Assembly (NCBI GenBank): GCA_947176055.1
Contig: CAMWPE010000173.1
Coordinates: 1-5,236 of the forward strand
Direction: 5' to 3'
DNA from: an uncultured Desulfovibrio sp.
GTDB lineage: Bacteria; Desulfobacterota; Desulfovibrionia; Desulfovibrionales; Desulfovibrionaceae
DNA: 5,236 nt
How positions within the stretch are numbered: position 1 is the first letter of the stretch; each line of letters begins with the position of its first letter. Positions 1-5,236 of this stretch are shown here, in pieces. Under the pieces are notes generated by a model. The model was not told the DNA's origin. It saw only the letters and a program-made list of their open reading frames with translations, and ran no database searches. Position numbers and translations under genes: made by a program.

Positions 1-2
1 AT

Positions 3-2483
3 TGGGAGCGTTTTTTGCGCGTCGCCTACGGCAGGTTTGAAGCGGCCGATTATATTTTCCTGATCCATTCCTATTTAAGCGTCCTGGCAAAAATGATCGC
101 CTACGCCGTCGTTTCCGGCGAAGATTTTTTTGACGATCAAACTATCAAAGGAATCGTCTCGGGCGAAGTATTCCTCAAAAAAAATATAGCCAATTTTACG
201 GACAACGATTTTTATCGCTGGATCGACGGCTCCTCGCCGGAGCTAAAAAAGGCGTTCCGCGTCATTTCTTCGGGTCTGGGAGAACTGGATTTCTCAAACG
301 TGAAGGAAGATATTCTGAAAGGCGTGTATCAGGAGCTGGTCGATGACGACACAAGGCATGCCCTGGGCGAATGCTATACCCCCGACTGGCTCTGCGCCCG
401 GATAATCGACGCCCTAAAACCCCGGCCCGGGCAAAAAATTCTCGATCCGGCCTGCGGCAGCGGCTCCTTTTTAAAATCCGCGGCCAATTTCATGATCAGT
501 CAAAAACCCGATATCTCCGCGTCGGAATTGAACGAATGCCTGTACGGCATCGATATCCATCCTCTCTCGGCGCAAATAACCAAGGCGACCTTACTGATAG
601 CCTATGGCAAAAGGCTTGCGAAGGAGAAAGAGCCTTTGCGGCTAAATGTTTATCTTGCCAATTCGCTCGCTTTGCCCTCCTCCGAAGCTGGTTTGCTTGG
701 CCAGAATTTCAGGGTCGTTATCGATAACCGGAAAATCCGCATTCCCGCGGACATTTTCACCGATTACAAAAGTCTGACAAGGATGATCGACAGCGCGGAA
801 ACTCTGGCGGAAGCCGCTTTTCAAACGAACTCCCGCAAAAAGGACGACGCGCTGAAAAAAATCTTCGCTAATCGCGGTTTCCCGGAGGCCAGACTCTCCC
901 GCGCCGCCCTAGATCTCCATGACGCTCTCCTGGCCGCGAAACAGGAAAAGCGCGACGGCATATGGGCTTTTATCCTGGCCAATACGTACGCGCCCATAGC
1001 CATGAAAGGCCAGTTTGATCTCGTCGTCGGCAATCCCCCATGGCTAACCTACAGCGATATTAAAACCTCCGAATACCAGAAGGAAATAAAATATCTGGCC
1101 GAAAACACGGGCGTCGCCCCGAAAAAAGGCTCCCTCATAACCCACATCGAACTCGCCGCCCTGTTTGTCGCCCAAAGCGCCTCCTATTTCCTCAAACCGG
1201 ACGGAAAACTCGCTTTTGTAATGCCCCGGAGCGTCTTCGTCGCGGATCACCATGACGCGTTGCGAAAAGGAAGGATAAAAGCCTTCGCGGTCGACACCCT
1301 TTGGGATTTAAAGAATGTTAAACCATTATTCAAAATCCCTTCTTGCGTATTGTTCGGCCATAGAAGCGCCGATCGCGTCCGGCTTAAAATCGAAATCCCC
1401 GGCCTCGCTCTTTCTGGCAAGCTTCCGGCCGTTAATTGCGATATCGGGGAAGCCCGCGAATTATTGACGACTGATCCCCGCGTCTATCTTCTGGCAAGTA
1501 TGAATGAGCGAAGCGCCTGGACCGAAGAAGCGACGCGAATCCCCAAGCCCTCTCCGTACAAGGACTTATTCAATCAGGGCGCGACTCTCGTTCCGCGTTG
1601 CCTTTGTTTCATCGATATTGATCAGGATATGGAAGGCGAGCTGGAAGACCGGATCGTCAAGGTAAAATCCGCCCGCGCTAGTTATAGAAATCCGGATCCG
1701 CGATGGAAGGATATTTCCATTTCAGGCAATGTTCATTCAAAATTTATATTTAAAACTATCCTGGCCAATAATATGGCTCCATTCGCCGTCACCGGCTCCT
1801 ATCTTGTCGCATTGCCTATAACTACGGAAAACGGCGTTGTCGAAATCCTGTCTCCGGACAATATCGAATTGGCCGGATATATCGAAAGCGCCATTTTTTT
1901 TAGAAAGGCTTTCTCCGAATGGGACGCCAATAAAACAGAAAATAACGCTGTATATTCATTGTCAGGATATTTTAATTATCTTGGCAAGCTTTCAAAACAG
2001 AAGTTTACGAAAAAATTTAGTGTTATATACAATCGTTCCGGGAAAGACGCGGCCGCGTCCGTCATATCTGGTTTTTCAAATCGCTTTGTATATGACAATT
2101 CCGCTTATTACTTTACAACCGATAACGAAAATGAAGCTTTTTATATCTGCGCCGTTCTTAATTCTTCTATAACCAATGGATTGATGAAACCATTTCAGTC
2201 TAAAGGAAATTTTGGACCTAGAGATATTCATAAGAAGATACTCGATGTCCCAATTCCGGAATTTGATCCGGCCGACGACCGTCATCTGGAGTTGGCCCGG
2301 CTGGCGAAAGTCGCGGCGCTTAAAGCGGAAGCCTATATCAGGCAACAAAACTTCGATGCCCAGGGCAATAATATGACTCCGAAACAGATCGGCGATTTCA
2401 GGAAGGAAGTCAGGGGAATTGTAAAATCCGAACTGGATATGATAGACAGGTTGACGGAAGAGATCCTGGCCCCTTTCTTATAG
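3..2483 (+). CDS. N6-adenine DNA methyltransferase, type IIG / PglX-like (5' partial)
   Basis: This protein should transfer a methyl group from S-adenosylmethionine to adenine N6 in a specific DNA sequence, as part of a restriction-modification or related phage-defence system. A helical N-terminal region leads into RHALGECYTP (about 345-383), the typical lead-in to this fold. Motif I, DPACGSGSF, the SAM-binding loop, is at 444-470. The catalytic motif IV, NPPW, preceded by VVG, is at 1032-1043. A core segment with KLAFVMPRSVF follows near 1204-1236. The remaining roughly 400 residues should include the target recognition domain. The frame is open to the left edge, reading WERFL before the TTG at 15, so that TTG is probably internal and the real start is outside the window. 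At least 826 residues are present. Whether an N-terminal nuclease domain exists, as in type IIG enzymes, cannot be seen. PglX (BREX) or DrmMI (DISARM) type proteins are alternatives. No frameshift or internal stop is present. The methyltransferase class is sure; the system type is not. Confidence 0.93.
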   Translation, partial: WERFLRVAYGRFEAADYIFLIHSYLSVLAKMIAYAVVSGEDFFDDQTIKGIVSGEVFLKKNIANFTDNDFYRWIDGSSPELKKAFRVISSGLGELDFSNVKEDILKGVYQELVDDDTRHALGECYTPDWLCARIIDALKPRPGQKILDPACGSGSFLKSAANFMISQKPDISASELNECLYGIDIHPLSAQITKATLLIAYGKRLAKEKEPLRLNVYLANSLALPSSEAGLLGQNFRVVIDNRKIRIPADIFTDYKSLTRMIDSAETLAEAAFQTNSRKKDDALKKIFANRGFPEARLSRAALDLHDALLAAKQEKRDGIWAFILANTYAPIAMKGQFDLVVGNPPWLTYSDIKTSEYQKEIKYLAENTGVAPKKGSLITHIELAALFVAQSASYFLKPDGKLAFVMPRSVFVADHHDALRKGRIKAFAVDTLWDLKNVKPLFKIPSCVLFGHRSADRVRLKIEIPGLALSGKLPAVNCDIGEARELLTTDPRVYLLASMNERSAWTEEATRIPKPSPYKDLFNQGATLVPRCLCFIDIDQDMEGELEDRIVKVKSARASYRNPDPRWKDISISGNVHSKFIFKTILANNMAPFAVTGSYLVALPITTENGVVEILSPDNIELAGYIESAIFFRKAFSEWDANKTENNAVYSLSGYFNYLGKLSKQKFTKKFSVIYNRSGKDAAASVISGFSNRFVYDNSAYYFTTDNENEAFYICAVLNSSITNGLMKPFQSKGNFGPRDIHKKILDVPIPEFDPADDRHLELARLAKVAALKAEAYIRQQNFDAQGNNMTPKQIGDFRKEVRGIVKSELDMIDRLTEEILAPFL
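1861..2220 (+). other. AT-rich segment within the methyltransferase, probable target recognition domain
   Basis: By hand count this stretch is about 36% GC (129 of 360), against about 59% (106 of 180) at 361-540 around motif I of the same gene. It lies downstream of the catalytic core, where single-chain adenine methyltransferases carry the domain that reads the DNA target. Such domains are known to diverge or be exchanged independently of the core. The composition shift is seen; the assignment as recognition domain is inference from position. Confidence 0.45.
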
Positions 2484-2519
2484 AGCGCGGCGATCGAAAA
2501 TGGCCGAACCCAAAATATC

Positions 2520-2539
2520 CCTCCAGGAGGATTGCCTCC
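2520..2539. repeat. Short inverted repeats in the convergent intergenic gap
   Basis: CCTCC (2520-2524), GGAGG (2526-2530) and a second CCTCC (2535-2539) can pair in two alternative ways. The better hairpin is GGAGG-ATTG-CCTCC with a 5-bp stem and a 4-base loop. No T-run follows on either strand, so it does not look like a standard intrinsic terminator. It lies 36 bases past the methyltransferase stop. It could be a weak transcription end or simply chance. Confidence 0.3.
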
Positions 2540-2590
2540 GCCGTTAAAGGGCATTTTCAAGCGGAATTTGCTATAAAATGAGCGCGGGAG

Positions 2591-2613
2591 AAAAAGGCGA
2601 CGCCGCGGCCCTT
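2591..2613 (-). terminator. Weak candidate terminator downstream of napH
   Basis: Read on the minus strand, the bases just after the napH stop are GC-rich and self-complementary (GCCGCGGC at 2609-2602, GGCGTCGCC at 2604-2596) and run directly into five T's (2595-2591). An outer AAGG/CCTT pairing is also possible. The stems are short or have very small loops, so this is only a possible intrinsic terminator for the nap operon. Its placement a few bases past the last gene is the main argument for it. Confidence 0.22.
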
Positions 2614-2616
2614 GCC

Positions 2617-3411
2617 CTATTCCTTGCCCGCAAATTTCAAAGCCCCGCCCTTTTTGGCGCAGACAGCGACGCAGTCGCCGCACATGACGCATTCGTCGCG
2701 TTTTAATTTTCCGCGCGGGCGCAGACCGAATTGACAGGCCTTTTCGCAGGGAGCGCCCTTGCAACGGCATTTATTCTTATCCCAGACAATTCGCATACCG
2801 GGCGCTTTTTTTGGCAAAGCCCAGGCCGCCGCCCCCAACAAGACCGCTTGCGGACAAAGCGTCGAGCAAAAAAAGCGGCCGCCCGTCAGCAGATCTATTA
2901 TCAAGGCCAGAAAAGGCGGTAGGAGGACAAATAACGCCAATTGCCAGTCGTCGCCAAACAGTATGGGCGCGAGAGTTATCTGCCCGGGCATCGATAGCAA
3001 GGTAATCAGCGGATAGCCCAAAAGCGCAGCCAAAGCGAGCGCGACGAGAAAAACAATTATCCGGACCCTTTTCGCGCCCTTGAGGACTTTTCCTTTTCGC
3101 GCGACCAGGCCGGATACGAGTCCGTATGGGCAAATCCAGCCGCAGAAAACGCGCCCTAGAAAAAAGGCCAGGAGCAGGCTTAATCCGGCCCCGATAAAAA
3201 TGGAGATCGCTGGAAAAACTCCGCTCGCGGCGGCCTGCCCCGCCGTTTGCAGGGTTGATGACGGATCGGCGAACGGAACGCCAAATATATCCAGACTGAA
3301 CAAGCTTCCCTTGACGAAGGAGAAGTCGATGGCCGCGAGAAAAGGGAGGGCGCAGAAAAGAGCCAGGACGGATAACTGGCAGATCTTGCGGATTACAGGC
3401 AGGTATTTCAC
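2617..3411 (-). CDS. napH: NapH-type membrane quinol dehydrogenase, polyferredoxin
   Basis: NapH is an integral membrane iron-sulfur protein that, with NapG, takes electrons from quinol and passes them towards the periplasmic nitrate reductase. The 264-residue product has four likely membrane helices, at about 8-28, 65-84, 116-140 and 158-175. Two CxxxCP motifs typical of the NapH/NosR/RdxA family follow helices two and four: C90-C94 (CGWICP) and C182-C186 (CSTLCP). The C-terminal tail carries two ferredoxin-type cysteine sets, C215/C217/C222/C226 and C241/C244/C247/C251. The first set has unusual spacing, and neither ends in the usual CP. I chose the GTG at 3411 because it overlaps the napG stop as GTGA. 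A longer reading to 3585 would run deep inside napG with arginine-rich, non-family sequence. No Shine-Dalgarno is evident, which fits translation coupled to napG. It is the last gene of the operon here. Confidence 0.93.
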   Translation of the reverse strand: MKYLPVIRKICQLSVLALFCALPFLAAIDFSFVKGSLFSLDIFGVPFADPSSTLQTAGQAAASGVFPAISIFIGAGLSLLLAFFLGRVFCGWICPYGLVSGLVARKGKVLKGAKRVRIIVFLVALALAALLGYPLITLLSMPGQITLAPILFGDDWQLALFVLLPPFLALIIDLLTGGRFFCSTLCPQAVLLGAAAWALPKKAPGMRIVWDKNKCRCKGAPCEKACQFGLRPRGKLKRDECVMCGDCVAVCAKKGGALKFAGKE

Positions 3412-3923
3412 GATTGGATCGCCAATGGCAAGGCGGAAAGCGGCGGGGCGTCGTAGCCATTTGGATGGACGACGACGGCGTCGAGCGGACAGACATAGAC
3501 GCATACGCCGCAACCGGCGCAGTCCTTTGTCATGGCCGGCGTAATGCCAAATTCCAGCACAACGCCCTTGCCGCGAATGGGGCATCTATCGTAACAGGTG
3601 CTGCACATTACGCCGTCCGTAAAATTATGGCATTTATCCTTTAGAATATAAGCCTGCCCCATTTTGACCTTGTTCAGATCGTCCAGTTCCTGATCCAGCG
3701 CTCCGGTGGGACAAACCGGAGGGCATTTCATGCAAAGATGGCAGGGACGATCCTCCGCGTCCACGTAAGGAGTCAGGCGGTTTTTGCCAAATCCTCCCTT
3801 CAGTTTAATGGAGCTATGCGGACAGATCTCGAGGCACTTGCCGCAACGGACGCAGAGAGAGGCGAAGCGCTTTTCGGCGACCGCTCCTGGAGGCCGCAAG
3901 GGCGGCAAAAAGGGATTAGTCAT
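3408..3923 (-). CDS. napG: NapG-type ferredoxin, four [4Fe-4S] clusters, no Tat signal
   Basis: NapG is the iron-sulfur partner of NapH in quinol-linked electron transfer to nitrate reductase. The 171-residue product matches the MauM/NapG family from RPPGAVAEKRFASLCVRCGK onward. It has four cysteine sets: C24/27/30/34, C61/64/67/71, C98/107/110/114 (with the long CxnCxxC spacing seen in NapG) and C135/138/141/145. Enterobacterial NapG is about 231 residues and begins with a twin-arginine signal peptide. This one starts MTNPFLPPLRPPG, with no RR motif and no hydrophobic stretch, and its C-terminus is also shorter. The ATG at 3923 overlaps the end of napD by 8 bases and has GGAAG nine bases upstream. 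An earlier in-frame ATG at 3995 would add only a basic, non-hydrophobic stretch inside napD. NapF is a possible alternative name because it too lacks a signal, but the sequence similarity and the following napH favour NapG. Confidence 0.88.
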   Translation of the reverse strand: MTNPFLPPLRPPGAVAEKRFASLCVRCGKCLEICPHSSIKLKGGFGKNRLTPYVDAEDRPCHLCMKCPPVCPTGALDQELDDLNKVKMGQAYILKDKCHNFTDGVMCSTCYDRCPIRGKGVVLEFGITPAMTKDCAGCGVCVYVCPLDAVVVHPNGYDAPPLSALPLAIQS

Positions 3924-4197
3924 ATTTTTTCGCTTCCGGAGGCGTCGGTATAAAGCCGTTTTCGTCGAGATCGTCCTCGTAATTGACGAAGACAAGCTCC
4001 AGATCCAGCGCTTGGGGGAGTTCCGCCAGTCTTTTAAGAAAACCCGTCAACTCCTCCGCCGGTATCTCCACGCTGGCGGCGATCTTTTCCGGACTGGCGG
4101 GGGAGGCTTCGAAAATTGACGCCATTCCCCCCAGGATTGTTAGCAGAGGCTTTTGATCCTGGGGAGAATGGACAATTACAATTCCGGCTATGGCCAT
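3916..4197 (-). CDS. napD: NapD-type chaperone for NapA maturation
   Basis: NapD is a small cytoplasmic protein that binds the twin-arginine signal peptide of NapA. It holds back export until the molybdenum cofactor and iron-sulfur cluster are inserted. The product is 93 residues, close to the usual 80-90. It shows the expected small ferredoxin-like alternation of strands and helices: a hydrophobic first strand (AGIVIVH, residues 3-9), a helix with LTGFLKRLAELP in the middle, and a last strand (LELVFVNYEDD) resembling the conserved LVYHxxE end of NapD. There are no cysteines, signal peptide or membrane segments. The start ATG shares one base with the napA stop (TAATG) and has AGAAGG seven bases upstream. 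The family is fast-evolving, so the name rests partly on position directly after napA and before napGH. Confidence 0.85.
   Translation of the reverse strand: MAIAGIVIVHSPQDQKPLLTILGGMASIFEASPASPEKIAASVEIPAEELTGFLKRLAELPQALDLELVFVNYEDDLDENGFIPTPPEAKKYD
3933..3937 (-). promoter_or_regulatory. Ribosome binding site of napG
   Basis: GGAAG on the minus strand lies nine bases before the ATG at 3923, inside the end of napD. It supports this start over the ATG at 3995. Confidence 0.45.
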
Positions 4198-5236
4198 TAA
4201 GAGGCCTTCTTGATCCTTGCCGCGCAGATCTTGTATTCCGGCTCGCGGGATATGGGATCGGTCGCGTCGAGGAATAACTTGTTCACCAGCTTTTTCGGAT
4301 CAAAGAAAGGCACGGCGATCAAACCCGGACGACAGGTTTCGCTCACGCGCGCCGGAAGTTCCATGGCGTCGCGCCGTGTTTCGACAATGACATTGTCGCC
4401 ATGTTTGATCCCGGCTTTCGCCGCGTCCTCCGGATTAATTTCCACGAACGCGGCGGGATTTGCCTTCAGCAATTCGGGAACTTTGCCCGTCATGGTCGCG
4501 GAATGCCAGTGATCGATGACGCGCATGGAGGTCAGATAGAGCGGATAATCCGCGTCCGGCTCCTCCGCCGCGCCCTTGTAAGGCCGCATCCAGACGCAAG
4601 CCTTGCCGTCCGGCTTGCCGTAGAAGAACATCTTGTCGGGATGATCCTTCGGCACAAAGGGATCGGAGCCGCGCACATAACGCATGCTCGTGCCGGGATG
4701 ATCCTCGGAAGGACATGGCCATATGATCCCGCTCTCCTTTCTCAACCTGTCCCTGGTCATACCCGAAAAATCATAGGTGGTGCCTTTGGACACGCCGCGC
4801 CACTCGTTCCACACATCCTCGGCGTTTTTGAAGTTGAGCAACTTGGGATCCACACCGCAACGCTTGCCAAATTCCACCAGTGTGTTCACCGTAGGCCGGC
4901 ATTCTCCCGGCGAATCCACAGCTTTTTCCGTAAGCGAATAACGACGCTCGCCGCAACCGTACACGCCGTCGCGCTCGCACCAGAATGCGGGGGGGAGGAT
5001 GAGATCGGCGTAATTCAGGGTGACCGCGTCCGGGAAGGCTTCTATGGATACGATGAAAGAATCCGGATTGCTCAAGGCTTTGTTGACTTTATTAAGATTG
5101 GGCAAGGTATGCGCCGGATTTGTCTCGCAGATGATCAGGCATTTGACGTCGCCGGAACCCAGGGCTTCGAAAAGGGCGACAGTGTGATAACCGTGTTTAT
5201 CCGAAATACGCCCCGCGGGAAGCCCCCAGATCATTT
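4197..5236 (-). CDS. napA: NapA, periplasmic nitrate reductase catalytic subunit (5' partial)
   Basis: NapA reduces nitrate to nitrite at a molybdenum bis-MGD centre in the periplasm. Only the last 345 or so residues are here. Recognisable family segments, in order, are NPAHTLPNLNKV, ADLILPPAFWCERDGVYG, CGERRYSL, the FYGKPDGK stretch (about 4602-4630), the cofactor-binding region around HWHSATMTGKVPEL (about 4473-4512), and the C-terminal PFFDPKKLVNKLFLDATDP. From memory these match the monomeric Desulfovibrio desulfuricans NapA (about 755 residues) closely, so roughly 410 residues are missing at the N-terminus. The missing part should include the Tat signal, the [4Fe-4S] cysteines and the molybdenum-ligating cysteine. 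The ATG at 5234 is internal: the aligned Desulfovibrio protein continues upstream of WGLPxGRI. The gene overlaps napD by one base. Related formate dehydrogenases share the fold, but the segments above and the napDGH neighbours point to nitrate reductase. Confidence 0.96.
   Translation of the reverse strand, partial: MIWGLPAGRISDKHGYHTVALFEALGSGDVKCLIICETNPAHTLPNLNKVNKALSNPDSFIVSIEAFPDAVTLNYADLILPPAFWCERDGVYGCGERRYSLTEKAVDSPGECRPTVNTLVEFGKRCGVDPKLLNFKNAEDVWNEWRGVSKGTTYDFSGMTRDRLRKESGIIWPCPSEDHPGTSMRYVRGSDPFVPKDHPDKMFFYGKPDGKACVWMRPYKGAAEEPDADYPLYLTSMRVIDHWHSATMTGKVPELLKANPAAFVEINPEDAAKAGIKHGDNVIVETRRDAMELPARVSETCRPGLIAVPFFDPKKLVNKLFLDATDPISREPEYKICAARIKKAS
4205..4210 (-). promoter_or_regulatory. 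Ribosome binding site of napD
   Basis: AGAAGG on the minus strand lies seven bases before the napD ATG at 4197, within the last codons of napA. With the TAATG junction this suits reinitiation or coupled translation from napA to napD. Confidence 0.5.

Noticed and set aside
15..17. TTG as the true start of the methyltransferase
   Set aside because: The frame stays open to the window edge, and the residues just before it (WERFL) read naturally into the following conserved N-terminal region, so the gene is most likely truncated by the window.
125..1901. Homopolymer runs in the methyltransferase (7 T at 125-131, 8 A at 177-184, 8 T at 1894-1901) as possible phase-variation tracts
   Set aside because: They are short and scattered at lysine/phenylalanine codons in AT-leaning stretches. 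Nothing in one sequence indicates slippage, and the frame is intact.
2333..2770. 145-residue minus-strand open frame covering the gap between methylase and napH
   Set aside because: It is very basic, has no family resemblance, and overlaps the ends of both real genes. It has no plausible ribosome binding context.
2777..3496. 239-residue open frame on the minus strand overlapping napH and napG
   Set aside because: It is rich in arginine, serine and proline with no recognisable domain, and lies in an alternative frame of two well-supported genes.
3412..3585. Longer napH reading with an ATG at 3585
   Set aside because: The extension lies wholly inside napG in another frame, is arginine-rich and unlike NapH N-termini. 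The GTG at 3411 overlapping the napG stop gives a normal NapH start.
4210..4512. Plus-strand 100-residue open frame opposite napA
   Set aside because: It is the complement of strongly conserved napA coding sequence and shows no domain of its own.

Overview
The window holds five protein-coding genes in two convergent groups, with a 133-base gap between them. Both outer genes run off the window edges. The plus strand (3-2483) carries most of a large adenine-specific DNA methyltransferase of the N6-adenine / type IIG-like class, cut at its 5' end. The minus strand (5236 down to 2617) carries the 3' part of a periplasmic nitrate reductase operon in the order napA-napD-napG-napH.

The NapA fragment closely resembles, from memory, the monomeric NapA of Desulfovibrio desulfuricans. 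The A-D-G-H order matches the tail of the Desulfovibrio-type cluster (napC-M-A-D-G-H), and there is no napB or napF between napA and napH. This suggests an anaerobic, Desulfovibrio-related bacterium (Desulfobacterota) capable of nitrate respiration or dissimilatory nitrate reduction. The base composition looks mixed, about 50-55% GC overall by eye, which is lower than many Desulfovibrio. The exact lineage is not fixed by this window.

The nap genes are tightly packed: napA/napD share one base (TAATG), napD/napG overlap by 8 bases, and napG/napH overlap by 4 bases (GTGA). They are therefore very probably co-transcribed and translationally coupled. NapH is the membrane quinol-oxidising component and NapG the associated four-cluster ferredoxin. 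NapD is the cytoplasmic chaperone for NapA's Tat signal, and NapA reduces nitrate in the periplasm. The promoter, the 5' half of napA and any napC/napM lie beyond the right edge. The NapG here has no twin-arginine signal peptide, unlike the enterobacterial protein.

The methyltransferase contains motif I (DPACGSGSF) and motif IV (NPPW), followed by a large C-terminal region that should hold the target recognition domain. That region drops to about 36% GC, against about 59% around motif I. It may be the modification (or combined modification-restriction) part of a defence system whose other parts lie to the left. The short gap between the groups contains only small inverted repeats and one weak candidate terminator. 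I see no tRNA, rRNA, CRISPR, insertion sequence or clear evidence of an undescribed system.
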